From: Microbulbifer agarilyticus
Lineage (GTDB): Bacteria; Pseudomonadota; Gammaproteobacteria; Pseudomonadales; Cellvibrionaceae
DNA: 64,000 nucleotides
Direction of reading: 5' to 3'
NCBI RefSeq assembly: GCF_020171345.1
Contig: NZ_JAIUZM010000002.1
Span: 558,001 to 622,000, forward strand
Positions 34,819-44,045 of the stretch are shown here, piece by piece; position 1 is the first letter of the stretch; the number at the start of each line of letters is the position of its first letter. The translations under genes and the position numbers were made by a program. Below the pieces are notes generated by a model. It saw only the letters and a list, made by a program, of their open reading frames with translations, was not told where the DNA came from and did not search any database.

Positions 34819-35628
34819 TCAGGCCGTCGTAACACGCCGCATTTGCGCTTCGCCCATCCGTAACGTCAGCATCTCCTGTACGCCTTGCTCTCCAAATACC
34901 TTGGTGGCGAGTTTGTTCATGGGGTCGCGCTCGTAACAGAGGCGGCGCAGCATGTGGTCGGTGTCACGCAGGGCAGGGCGCTCGCTTTGGGGTACAGGCT
35001 GGGCCTCGTCGTACCATTTCAGCCAATGCTCCAGCATGGAGCGGGCGTAGTCTTCGAGGATGCTGATATTGGTATTGTTAAGATCCGCCATCAGGCTCTG
35101 GGTGGATGGGTTCACCAGCGCGCGCATATAGGGTCCGTGGCTGACAGACCACTGGAAGTTACTGTGGCCGCGGAGCGCCAGATACTCATCGTTGATGGGA
35201 GCGTAGTATTTATCGAGATACCCGCTGTCCACCAGCAAGTTGCGCCGCGGCATAAAATCGAAATAGAAAAACAGTTTTGGGATGGTGCCAAACACCATCA
35301 CAAAGTGCGGTACATCGGTATCCTGCCCCAGATAGGCAGTGGCATTCATGTCTAGGATGCTGGCCTTCCGGTTGCCGAGCCAGGAGTTCACCAGCCACTC
35401 ACAGTCGCCACCGCTCCAGGCCTGGAAAGAACCTTCGAATTCGCCATTGGGCGAAGTGTAGTATTCGCGATCGCGGCAGGCCGGCTCCAGTTGCAGCCCA
35501 CTGAAACGGCTGGCAATGGTGTTTTTGATATCGGTCAGGATACCCCAGCAGCGCTCCCAGGATTCACTTACATCTACATCGGGGTTTTCTGCCAGAAACT
35601 GGTCGATGGTCTTGGTATCAGAATGCAT
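34819..35628 (-). CDS. Red chlorophyll catabolite reductase-like protein
   Basis: 269 residues, no signal peptide. Several blocks match what I remember of plant red chlorophyll catabolite reductase (RCCR, in the ferredoxin-dependent bilin reductase fold): S-P-N-G-x-x-E-x-S near residue 59, a V-x-S-W then S-I-L-D-M-N block, P-H-F-V-M, the F-D-F-M-P-R-R-N-L...Y-L-D-K-Y-Y block at about 120-143, and a C-terminal F-G-E-x-x-V. In plants RCCR reduces phototoxic red chlorophyll catabolite. In a non-photosynthetic bacterium the substrate may be dietary chlorophyll breakdown products or another linear tetrapyrrole. No haem oxygenase or ferredoxin gene is adjacent. Confidence 0.65.
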   Translation of the reverse strand: MHSDTKTIDQFLAENPDVDVSESWERCWGILTDIKNTIASRFSGLQLEPACRDREYYTSPNGEFEGSFQAWSGGDCEWLVNSWLGNRKASILDMNATAYLGQDTDVPHFVMVFGTIPKLFFYFDFMPRRNLLVDSGYLDKYYAPINDEYLALRGHSNFQWSVSHGPYMRALVNPSTQSLMADLNNTNISILEDYARSMLEHWLKWYDEAQPVPQSERPALRDTDHMLRRLCYERDPMNKLATKVFGEQGVQEMLTLRMGEAQMRRVTTA

Positions 35629-35880
35629 GGTAGTCCTCTGCTAGCGGCGGTTTGGAATACTGCAGTACTTCCTTCTTATTGATAGTTGTGCCGGCACATC
35701 GACAGGTAGCTCTGCCGAAATCGTGAATCAGGGTTTTCCCGATAGCCTGTGGCGACTCAGTGTGATCCTGTCGGTCTGGGGTTTTGGCGCATTGACTATT
35801 ATCAATTCCGCCTGTGCAGCGATTTGTATTGGCCGGACAGGTATTGTTCCGGTTGATCCTGAGCAAGGAAAGCAAGTCCG

Positions 35881-36666
35881 TTATTGCTCGATGCCTTTGC
35901 CGGTGGCAGCCCAGTAAATCCCCCCATACAGATGGGAGAGAAACATGGGATTGGTATAGGATGTGGACAAATGCCCAAAGCCGGTATAGAAAGCCCGGCC
36001 ACCATCATATTCCTGATACCAAGCAAGCGGATGGAAATCTCCCATCCCACTCGATTTAACTTCGTCCCACTCCGCCTGCGGCTGATAGGTGGACTCATCC
36101 ACAGAGAGAAGGTAATTCAGGGAATCACTGTGCTCAGGTCCGTAGTTGTAGTATTCCTCGGTCCATAAAAAACGAGATGGCATGTGCTCTGAACCGGGAA
36201 AGCCTGGGTCAAGAACGTTTACTTTTGCGGACTGCACCGCTGGGTGAGTAACAAAGTTTCGTCCCACTAATCCTTGATACCAGGGCCAGCCGTATTCAGT
36301 ATCCGCTGCCGAGTGCACCCCCACATAACCCTTTCCTGAATGGATAAATTTCTGAAAATCGCTCTGTTGCTGTTCGTTCAGTACGTCACCGGTGGTTAAT
36401 AGAAAGACAACCACATCGAACTGATCCAGGTTTTCTGAGGTAAATGCATTCGCATCGCTGGTATGTACTGCGCTAAAGTCATGTAGTTGAGATAAGTAAT
36501 TCACGGCTGAAACCGCTGCGGGAATACTATCGTGTTGCCAGCCCGCCGTTTTGGTAAATACCAGGGCGGTGAACTGCTTTGCAGATAGCGGTGTAGCTAT
36601 TGTTAGTGCCATTATGAATGACGCACATATCAATAAAATGCGCTGTTTATTGTTTTGTTTTTTCAT
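35881..36666 (-). CDS. ThuA-domain protein, secreted
   Basis: 261 residues. A signal peptide of about 29 residues (hydrophobic core ILLICASFIMALTIATPLSA) precedes a ThuA domain: TALVFTKTAGWQHDSIPAAV, FDVVVFLLTTGDVLNEQQQ, GKGYVGVHSAADTEYGWPWY, FLWTEEYYNY and the C-terminal YDGGRAFYTGFGH. ThuA has a class I glutamine-amidotransferase-like fold linked to trehalose or other sugar use, but its reaction is not firmly settled. It stands alone here, with about 220-250 bases of gene-free DNA on each side and no sugar genes near. Confidence 0.85.
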   Translation of the reverse strand: MKKQNNKQRILLICASFIMALTIATPLSAKQFTALVFTKTAGWQHDSIPAAVSAVNYLSQLHDFSAVHTSDANAFTSENLDQFDVVVFLLTTGDVLNEQQQSDFQKFIHSGKGYVGVHSAADTEYGWPWYQGLVGRNFVTHPAVQSAKVNVLDPGFPGSEHMPSRFLWTEEYYNYGPEHSDSLNYLLSVDESTYQPQAEWDEVKSSGMGDFHPLAWYQEYDGGRAFYTGFGHLSTSYTNPMFLSHLYGGIYWAATGKGIEQ

Positions 36667-36887
36667 TAAATAACCCCTAACTGTGCTTGTTTGCCTGCAT
36701 TTGCCACTGCATGGACAGAAAGTACCACAAAGACAATTGCAAGGTTTACATAAGACGTAGGGGAGGGGGCACCATCAGTGACGAATAGGCGTTAACGCGT
36801 AACGCCGATCCATTATCGCTCGATAGAAGTCTGTCGCTGGTGAGAAGCTTTCCCCCCTTTTCAAATCTACCTTGCTACAGAGCTTCC

Positions 36888-37394
36888 CTAGTGGGCTTCT
36901 GGATAGTCGATTTCTGTAATGTAATAGGTTACCCAGACATCATGTTGCTGGATCTCGATTTCATCATCGAGCCGTTTTCCCAGTAACGCGCGCGCCACGG
37001 GACTGTCCATGGAGATCAGTCCCTCTTTTACGTTGAATTCGTCGGGCCCGACAATGCGGTACTTCACTTCCTTTTCTTCCTCATCCTCCAGCGTCACCCA
37101 GGCGCCAAAGAAGACCTTGTCCTTGTCGTCCGGAATACGATCGACAACGGTGATTTCTTCCAAGCGTTTGGTCAGGAAGCGTACCCGGCTGTCGATTTCT
37201 CGCAGGCGCTTTTTGCCGTAGATGTAATCCGCATTCTCACTGCGGTCACCGAGTTTTGCGGCATCGCTGACTGCCTGGGTAACCCGTGGGCGTTCAACTT
37301 CCCACAACTGCTTAACCTCGGCGCGCATGCGGGCAGCACCTTCTGGGGTGATGTAACGGGAGCCGCGAGGGCGGGGTGGTCGCCAGCGGCCCAT
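36888..37394 (-). CDS. greB: Transcription elongation factor GreB
   Basis: 168 residues. The N-terminal coiled coil begins at SRYITPEGAARMRAEVKQLW and carries the acidic tip LGDRSENADYIYGKKRLREID, whose Asp and Glu reach the RNA polymerase active site and stimulate cleavage of backtracked RNA. The C-terminal domain ends YYITEIDYPEAH. The basic N-terminus and the YIYGKKRLREID variant point to GreB rather than GreA. The start shares one base with the stop of the upstream peptidase gene (TGATG), so it is translationally coupled. Confidence 0.92.
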   Translation of the reverse strand: MGRWRPPRPRGSRYITPEGAARMRAEVKQLWEVERPRVTQAVSDAAKLGDRSENADYIYGKKRLREIDSRVRFLTKRLEEITVVDRIPDDKDKVFFGAWVTLEDEEEKEVKYRIVGPDEFNVKEGLISMDSPVARALLGKRLDDEIEIQQHDVWVTYYITEIDYPEAH

Positions 37395-39400
37395 CAGCGG
37401 TTTTCCTCAAGGTTGTCGATCTGAATACCTGGCCCGGCTTTCGCCAAGTCGAAATGGAAGACCCGGCTGTAAAACTCAAGCTCGCCTTCCAAGGCCATTT
37501 CAATACTGCTGGCCGCTCGGAAGCCGTGACCTTCTTCCGCAAAGGTGATGTATGCCACCGGTATGCCGCGCCCGCGCAAAGCATTGACCATGGTCTCTGC
37601 CTGATTTGCGGGCACCACTTTGTCCTCCAATCCCTGGAAGAAGATCACTGGGCACTCTAACTGTTCGATGTGGTTAATCGGCGAGCGCTGCTGGTAAACA
37701 TCCTCCGCTTGCGGCCAGGGCCCGACCAGCTTGTCGAGATAACGCGATTCGAACTTGTGTGTATCGCGGGCGAGGGTGGTGAGGTCACCAATACCGTAGT
37801 GGCTCGCGCCTGCGGAAAAGGTGTTGTGGAACGTCAGCGCGGCGAGCACGGTGTAGCCGCCTGCGCTGCCGCCTTTTATCAGCATCCGTTTGGGGTCGGC
37901 GAGACCTTGTTCAACCAGGTACTCGGCGCCGGCACAGACATCTTCGACATCGAGCAGCCCCCAGTTGTTCTCCAGGCGGTCGCGGTAGTTGCGTCCGTAT
38001 CCGGTACTACCAGAGTAATTGACGTCGAGAACCCCGAAGCCACGGCTGGTCCAGTATTGCACTTTGAGGTTGAGCCCGGCAGAAGTGGCGCCGGTGGGGC
38101 CGCCGTGTCCGAACACAATGATCGGTGGCTTTTCCTCGGCGGGGGCCAGGAAATCCGGGTTATGCGGTGGATAGAAAAAGGCATGTACCTCGCGATCGCC
38201 AACGGAGTAGGTTACTGGTTGCGCGGGTGAAAAATACGCGGCATCCACCGGGACCGAACTGCTGCTGGCGAGCGTCTGGAAGGTATCGCTTGCGCCGGAG
38301 TATTGATAAACCGCGGGAAAATCCGTTGTACCGCTGCCAATAAATACGGCCTGGTTTTGCCCACAGAGGATACTTTCGAAATCGCACCCAGGGTGGTTAA
38401 TTTGCGCTTGCCGCCCGTGCTTTAAGTCGATGCGCGCGAGCTTCCAGATTCCCTGCTGGGTATAGGTGCAGAAGATGGTGTTTGCATCCAGGAATCCGTA
38501 GGTCGACATGCCGAACACCCATTGTGGTGTTGCGAATTCGGCGTCGAGCTCCCAGATGGGCTTGTCGCTTCCGGCCCAGTAAATATTCCACCAGTTGGTT
38601 TTGTCGGAAACGTAGAACAGGTCTCCACTGGGGGACCATTGGGGCTGAAAGATCGATTCCCCTTGGCCGCCGGCAATTTTCTGTGCCTGCTGGATACCGC
38701 CATCTTCATCGAACTCGGCGATCAAGAGCTCGGTTGAATCCCATGGCATATTGGGGTGATGCCACTGCAGGAAGCTGAGTTGCTTCCCATCCGGGCTGAG
38801 ACCCGGTGACGCATAAAAGTCCGCGCCTTCGGCCAATACTGATTGCGGGGGCGCCGAATCACTCTCATTCACCTGTTTGAGATCAATGGCAATTAAGCGC
38901 GCCACTGCTTCCGAGGCGGGGTCTGAATTATCTTCCTGTACGCAGATAAGGCGGTTGCGAGATGGATCGAATTGCAGGTCTGCATAATGGAAGGGGCCTT
39001 CCGGGGTAATTGCCTCCGGGGTATGGCCATTCAGTGACATACGGTAAATACGTTGATCGGCCGCAAGCACGAAATAAACGTGGCTACCACCGATGGTGTA
39101 GACGCCACCGCCATATTCGTGGGCCTTGGAGCGAATGCTCAAGGGCGCTGGCAGCAAGTCTCTGGTTTTGGGACTTGCCGGATCCGAATAGTCACATTCC
39201 ACCAGCGCGGAACGTCCTTTTTCCGTTGGGCGCGACTCTAGCCAATATGCCTTGCCACCAAAGAGCTGAGCTTCACTGAGACGGACGTTACCCCCCGTAA
39301 GCAGGTTTGCGGTTATTGGGGATTTCCAGCTGCCGTAAGGCGCGGTCGAGGAATCGCCACGAGTTGGTTTGTCGGGTGACGATACATTGCGAGACGACAT
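37394..39400 (-). CDS. S9 family (prolyl oligopeptidase type) serine peptidase
   Basis: 668 residues, no signal peptide, so cytoplasmic. The first 400 or so residues form a beta-propeller. The C-terminal alpha/beta-hydrolase domain has the nucleophile Ser512 in KGGSAGGY, the Asp in FFQGLEDKVVP and the His in EEGHGFRAASS. An oxyanion-region HGGPTGATS lies at about 430. Family members cut short peptides or acyl-amino acids from the N-terminus. It resembles the S9C acylaminoacyl-peptidase-like group. It overlaps greB by one base, an uncommon pairing that puts an elongation factor behind a peptidase promoter. Confidence 0.88.
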   Translation of the reverse strand: MSSRNVSSPDKPTRGDSSTAPYGSWKSPITANLLTGGNVRLSEAQLFGGKAYWLESRPTEKGRSALVECDYSDPASPKTRDLLPAPLSIRSKAHEYGGGVYTIGGSHVYFVLAADQRIYRMSLNGHTPEAITPEGPFHYADLQFDPSRNRLICVQEDNSDPASEAVARLIAIDLKQVNESDSAPPQSVLAEGADFYASPGLSPDGKQLSFLQWHHPNMPWDSTELLIAEFDEDGGIQQAQKIAGGQGESIFQPQWSPSGDLFYVSDKTNWWNIYWAGSDKPIWELDAEFATPQWVFGMSTYGFLDANTIFCTYTQQGIWKLARIDLKHGRQAQINHPGCDFESILCGQNQAVFIGSGTTDFPAVYQYSGASDTFQTLASSSSVPVDAAYFSPAQPVTYSVGDREVHAFFYPPHNPDFLAPAEEKPPIIVFGHGGPTGATSAGLNLKVQYWTSRGFGVLDVNYSGSTGYGRNYRDRLENNWGLLDVEDVCAGAEYLVEQGLADPKRMLIKGGSAGGYTVLAALTFHNTFSAGASHYGIGDLTTLARDTHKFESRYLDKLVGPWPQAEDVYQQRSPINHIEQLECPVIFFQGLEDKVVPANQAETMVNALRGRGIPVAYITFAEEGHGFRAASSIEMALEGELEFYSRVFHFDLAKAGPGIQIDNLEENR

Positions 39401-39626
39401 AGCGTTGAGTCTATTCCTTGCTCTTTTTTCAGTCGATTGAGGTGACTGGTTTGGCGATATTGTACGTCAGCGCCTGCCGGTAACAAGGGTGGTGTTGGCG
39501 CTTTGCGGTGGCTGATCTTTACTGATTCTATCGACAATTTTTCGTCGCTGTCGCGCGATACTTTTTTGTTGCGCACCATGTCGGCACAGGGCCGTGGCGT
39601 ATGTGTTCGCAAGAGTGAAAATAGGT

Positions 39627-41132
39627 ATGCAGGTACTTTCAGATTTTTTTCATTCCGTCATCAGCATAGGCAATCAGATTACCTGGGGTGGGGTAGGTGG
39701 TATCTGGTGGGTCGGTATCTTGATTGCCGCGCTGCTACCTGCAGGCCTCTATTTCACCGTGCGTACCGGGTTTATACAGATACGCGGCTTCGGGCACATG
39801 ATTCGCGTGATGGCGCACAGCTTTCACAAGGAAACTGATGACTCGATTTCTTCCTTTCAGGCATTCGCGACCAGTGCGGCGGCGCGAGTTGGGACAGGTA
39901 ATATTGCCGGGGTGGCGGTAGCGATTACCGCCGGCGGGCCGGGGGCGGTTTTCTGGATGTGGGTTGTCGCGCTGGTGGGCATGGCCACGAGCTTGATTGA
40001 GAACACCCTGGCCCAGACCTTCAAGGAAACCGGCGATGAGCCAGGCACTTTCCGCGGCGGGCCTGCGTACTATATCGACAAGGGGCTCGGGCGGAACTGG
40101 AAGTGGTTGTCGATTGCGTTCTCGATCTTTCTGGTGATTTGCTTTGGCTTCTTCTTTAACGCGGTGCAGGCCAATGCCATGGCAGACGCGGTACACGAAG
40201 CATGGGGCATCAATCCGCTCTTGATAGGTTGCGTAATTGCTATCCTCGCTGGTTTTATTGTATTTGGCGGTATTCATTCCATCGGGCGCTTTGCGGGTAT
40301 CGTGGTGCCCATTATGGCGCTGTGTTATCTCGCAATCGCCATCGCCGTTGTGGTGTTGAACATCGAGCGCTTGCCTGAGGTCTTTGGTTTAATTATCGGT
40401 AGCGCCTTCGGGGCCCAGGAAATGGGCGCTGGGGCGTTTGGTGCGGTGATTGCGAACGGCATCAAGCGTGGGCTCTTCTCGAACGAGGCTGGGATGGGTT
40501 CATCGCCTAACGTGGGTGCTGCTGCAGACGTTAAGCACCCGGTGGTACAGGGCTACGTACAAATGGCCTCGGTGTTCCTCGACACCATGATGATTTGTAC
40601 CGCGACGGCCAGCATTATCCTGTTGAGTGGTGTGGAGTATGCCGGTGTCGTGGAGGGCGTGACACTGACCCAGACTGCGCTCGCCAGTGAGGTTGGCCCA
40701 TGGGGCAGTGGTTTCCTGGCCATAGCTCTGTTGTTCTTCGCGTTTACCTCGATCATTGCCAATTACTACTACGCGGAAACGAATATTTTCTACTTGTGGC
40801 ATACCCGCGTGTCCATCTTCTGCTACCGGGCGCTCTACATCTGCTTCATCTTGTTTGGGGCCTGGGTGGCGTACAGTGATAGCTCGGACAATTTTTCACT
40901 GTTGTGGAATATGGCAGATATGTCGATGGGCTTTATGGCCTCGGCAAATTTGCTGGCGATCCTGCTGCTGTCTGGCGTGGCCCTGAAGGTGGTTGCCGAT
41001 TACGAGGCCCAGCTCCGCCGCGGTGTTAAGGAGCCCGTGTTCGATGCACGAGACCATCACATTCCCGGCATTGAGTTGTCTGTTTGGTCACCAGAACCTG
41101 CCTCGGACGTTAGGCCCAAACATCCGAATTAA
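39627..41132 (+). CDS. Sodium:alanine (AGCS) symporter
   Basis: 501 residues from the ATG at 39627; a GTG at 39594 would add 11 residues not seen in the family. About eleven membrane helices. Signatures include IWWVGILIAALLPAGLYFTVRTGFIQIRGFGHMIR, the FQAFATSAAARVGTGNIAGVAVAI block (sodium and substrate site) and KRGLFSNEAGMGSSPNVGAAADVKHPV. These proteins import alanine or glycine with sodium. The gene is divergent from the S9 peptidase across about 230 bases. I looked for a glycine riboswitch upstream and saw none. Confidence 0.9.
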   Translation: MQVLSDFFHSVISIGNQITWGGVGGIWWVGILIAALLPAGLYFTVRTGFIQIRGFGHMIRVMAHSFHKETDDSISSFQAFATSAAARVGTGNIAGVAVAITAGGPGAVFWMWVVALVGMATSLIENTLAQTFKETGDEPGTFRGGPAYYIDKGLGRNWKWLSIAFSIFLVICFGFFFNAVQANAMADAVHEAWGINPLLIGCVIAILAGFIVFGGIHSIGRFAGIVVPIMALCYLAIAIAVVVLNIERLPEVFGLIIGSAFGAQEMGAGAFGAVIANGIKRGLFSNEAGMGSSPNVGAAADVKHPVVQGYVQMASVFLDTMMICTATASIILLSGVEYAGVVEGVTLTQTALASEVGPWGSGFLAIALLFFAFTSIIANYYYAETNIFYLWHTRVSIFCYRALYICFILFGAWVAYSDSSDNFSLLWNMADMSMGFMASANLLAILLLSGVALKVVADYEAQLRRGVKEPVFDARDHHIPGIELSVWSPEPASDVRPKHPN

Positions 41133-41328
41133 CCCACAGAATCTGTGACGCGGGCCGCAGCTAACAATGCGATGCGGTTTGCGGCCTTGCTGTGAACCAG
41201 TGTGCAATTGGTCGCTCGACTGTTAAGAGCTTATTCGAGTGAGAACCAGTCCCCATCTGCCCTGCAAGGAATCCCTTAATCTCAGTCGTATCTCTATAAA
41301 TCTAGCCCCGGGCGGCGACGAGGAATTC

Positions 41329-43980
41329 ATGGCGAACCAGGAAAGGTTTCAAATTGTCTCTGCGGGTAAAACCGTACGCGCCAAAGCGCCTCAGGAAGTT
41401 CTGCAACAACTGATCAGTACCTTTTCCATTGGCGCAGAGCAGGGCAAAAAGCTGTTGCTGAAAGGCTGGGTGATTAAAGATCAGCTCTCGTCGGCCCAGG
41501 TGGTGCAGTACCGGACACAATTGCAGCAATTGGGATTGAAGATCGAAGTGCACCCGGCAGGCAAGTTTGATAATCAGGCTATCCTTGCGCGCCTCAAGTT
41601 TGCCCGTCAGCGCGAGGCACGAAAAAACCCGAGTGGCCAAGCCGCGCTCGACGCCAGTAAACCGCATATGGAGGTGGCTGCACCGGAATCCGGCGGCCAC
41701 GAGCCGGTGACTGTGCTGAAACCTTCTAAAGCCCCGGTAGTAACTGAGGCGGCTCCGCAGCAAGCAGAGAAATCGGTAGCGAGCGAAGCCTCTGCCCAGA
41801 AGGCGCCAAATAGCCACAAGAACGGCACTGCATGGAAGCAGTTACGCGCGCTGTTCCAGGAAGCGGTGGTGCCTCAGGATACGTCACTGACGTCGCGCAT
41901 TGCACTATTTCCGCACATGCTGACGGCGTCCATCGTGCCTGTGTGCTTTGCACTGCTGCTGTGCCTGTGTCTGTATCAGCTGGGCATGGCATTGTGGTCG
42001 ATGCCTGCAGCGGCCCTTGCTGGTGAATTTGGTGCAACAACAATTTTGGGGGCAGTGCTGACGGGACTGCTTGTGCTGTTTGTGGGTGCGGTAGTGATTT
42101 ACCCGTTTTACGTTGCCCGTGGCACCGGGGCAAATGCGGCCGAGGGGCGGGAAGATCAGGCGCTGCGCCTACTCAAGAAAGACGCTCCGGGCCTGTTCTT
42201 GCTACTAGATGTCGTTGAAGATACCTGCGGACTGGGCATAGCGACAAAGCAGAAAGGCCCGCAAACCCTGTCGAGTGCAGTGGTTGGCACTCAGGTGGTT
42301 GTAACGCCTGGCGCGCAAGTCAAAGTGGTCAAGGCGGATCAGGGCCAATACCGTCTCTCCCTCGGCCTTGCGGCGGTCGCCAGCTTGCAAGGTGGCGATG
42401 TACTCGGGTTGATTGGCCGCGCCCTCAGCTATTACCAAGACCGCTGGAGTCGTCTGGCAACAGAGCTCTCCATTGGTACCGCGCAGCGCTTGCACAACCT
42501 GCAGGAAGCATTCGAACAAGAGCGCACCGTTTTCGGTAGCAATGACAGCGTCATTGCCCCGGTGCGCCCATTGCACCGGATGTTTGCCTTGTGTGGTCAT
42601 GCACTGATACCTGTTGTGGAGCGACTACAAAACATCCACGGTCGCCTGAGCGGGCGTTTAGGCCGGTATCTGGAGGCGCAGGCGGACAGGACCGTGGCGT
42701 ATTTGCTGGGCAGTGATGGTTTTCAGGGCTTCGCGGAACGTTGGAATTACCTCGAGCATTCGGACCTGATCTGCAGCGAGATCAACCGCGAGGCACAGCT
42801 GATTGGAAAGAAACTGGCCGACGTACCGGCCGCCGTTCGCTGGATGTATAACAATCTGAGCAGCGAAGATAAGACCGGAATCGATGCCGCAATGGGGCAG
42901 GAGACGGAGTTCTGGCCAACGGACGAACCGGCGGGGCACCAGCGTATTGCTGCGGTAGAGGCGCACGATTGCGCCCCTCAATTGCAGCGCGTCGACTTCT
43001 CACTGCAAAAGCTCTTTGGCGACTTCGCAGAGGTTTGTGGCCGGGTAAGCCGTGCTGATGGCGACGATAGTTGCCGTCCGGTAGAGAACCGCTTGCTTCT
43101 GGAGTCCGACAAGGAGAGTGAAGCGGCACAGCAGGTTTTGACGGAGTATTTCAACCGGGTAATCCCACGGGATTTCCTGCATCTTGAACTCCCCACCAAC
43201 AATGAATTGGCAGAGCTTGATCTGCAGGCATCCATTGACTGGCTGCGTTCGCGCTTGCTGGACCTGCAGGAACTGGAGCAGCGTCGGGCACAACTGCAGC
43301 TCAGTAGCGCGCGTATCCAGGTTGGTGCGGCGCTGGTGCGAGCAAACCTGCGTATCGATCCGCGAAGTTATGACCTGAGTGGCACGACACCGTCTGCTGC
43401 GGATGAATCCGTGCGCGACAACCGCGTGCGTCTTGAAGAGTGTCAGCAGCAGCGGCACTTGATTCACAGTCTGTTCTATCAACGTATTACGAGAACCATT
43501 GCCACAATGGACAGCGGAACTCGCACGGGTGCGGAGGCTGCGGTTTCACGTCTGCGTGGCTTTGATGCGCTGGCCGAGCCGCTTACCGTACTCGGCCGCT
43601 ACGGTGATGTAGTGTGCGAGCTGATTGAACGTTTGCCGCAACAGGAGCTGCCGCAAGCCCTGTTGCAAAAGTACCCGCAGATCATCTGTGAGCAGGTGCG
43701 CAAACTGAACCAGCTGGTTGCAAGCCATGGTCTGGCAATGAGTGCGCCTCAGCAGCAAAAGTTGTCTGCCTGCGGTGAAGGTGTTATTGAGTTGTCGCTC
43801 AGTGGGCGCAAGGATGAGCTCGCCAGCGGACTTCAGGCGCTCGAACTGCGTTGCAAGACGGTATGTGGCGTGGTACAGGAAGCCTACCAATTGGAGTTGG
43901 CGCGTCTTCTGAAACTATGCTTGGAAGAAGAGAAGCGAATTAAGGTGAAACCTCTACGCCTCGCGGCAATTTCTGCCTAG
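41329..43980 (+). CDS. Large inner-membrane protein, probable inactive M48-peptidase relative
   Basis: 883 residues from the ATG at 41329 (GAGG upstream; the frame is open to 41239). The N-terminal domain (about 1-75) is a small repeat-like fold with KGWVIKDQLSSAQVVQYRTQLQQLGLKIEV. A low-complexity linker follows, then two membrane helices (about 205-265), ending VVIYPFYVARG. The next 200 residues follow the layout of multidomain M48 peptidases: acidic helix, beta segment, YRLSLGLAAVASLQ. Where M48 has HEFGH there is LIGRALSYY (about 361-368). The later ExxAD motif carrying the third zinc ligand in M48 survives as EAQADR (Glu about 449). The C-terminal 350 residues are helical and unrecognised. 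Confidence 0.6.
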   Translation: MANQERFQIVSAGKTVRAKAPQEVLQQLISTFSIGAEQGKKLLLKGWVIKDQLSSAQVVQYRTQLQQLGLKIEVHPAGKFDNQAILARLKFARQREARKNPSGQAALDASKPHMEVAAPESGGHEPVTVLKPSKAPVVTEAAPQQAEKSVASEASAQKAPNSHKNGTAWKQLRALFQEAVVPQDTSLTSRIALFPHMLTASIVPVCFALLLCLCLYQLGMALWSMPAAALAGEFGATTILGAVLTGLLVLFVGAVVIYPFYVARGTGANAAEGREDQALRLLKKDAPGLFLLLDVVEDTCGLGIATKQKGPQTLSSAVVGTQVVVTPGAQVKVVKADQGQYRLSLGLAAVASLQGGDVLGLIGRALSYYQDRWSRLATELSIGTAQRLHNLQEAFEQERTVFGSNDSVIAPVRPLHRMFALCGHALIPVVERLQNIHGRLSGRLGRYLEAQADRTVAYLLGSDGFQGFAERWNYLEHSDLICSEINREAQLIGKKLADVPAAVRWMYNNLSSEDKTGIDAAMGQETEFWPTDEPAGHQRIAAVEAHDCAPQLQRVDFSLQKLFGDFAEVCGRVSRADGDDSCRPVENRLLLESDKESEAAQQVLTEYFNRVIPRDFLHLELPTNNELAELDLQASIDWLRSRLLDLQELEQRRAQLQLSSARIQVGAALVRANLRIDPRSYDLSGTTPSAADESVRDNRVRLEECQQQRHLIHSLFYQRITRTIATMDSGTRTGAEAAVSRLRGFDALAEPLTVLGRYGDVVCELIERLPQQELPQALLQKYPQIICEQVRKLNQLVASHGLAMSAPQQQKLSACGEGVIELSLSGRKDELASGLQALELRCKTVCGVVQEAYQLELARLLKLCLEEEKRIKVKPLRLAAISA

Positions 43981-43999
43981 CTGAAGGGGTAAATGGGGC

Positions 44000-44045
44000 G
44001 GGCAGGGCTAACTTGGTGCTGCCCGGGCTGGGGCTTAGCCCCCAG
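44000..44045. terminator. Pair of hairpins between convergent genes
   Basis: GGGCAG (44000-44005) pairs with CTGCCC (44019-44024), and CTGGGGC (44028-44034) with GCCCCCAG (44038-44045). The second overlaps the yciH stop. Neither has a T-run, so intrinsic termination is uncertain. Confidence 0.3.

Noticed and set aside
39401-39626. Glycine riboswitch before the AGCS symporter
   Set aside because: The conserved purine-rich GGAGAG-type core and tandem hairpins are not visible.
41153-41186. GGCCGCA/TGCGGCC inverted repeat after the AGCS gene as a terminator
   Set aside because: The loop is about 20 bases and no T-run follows; function not supported.
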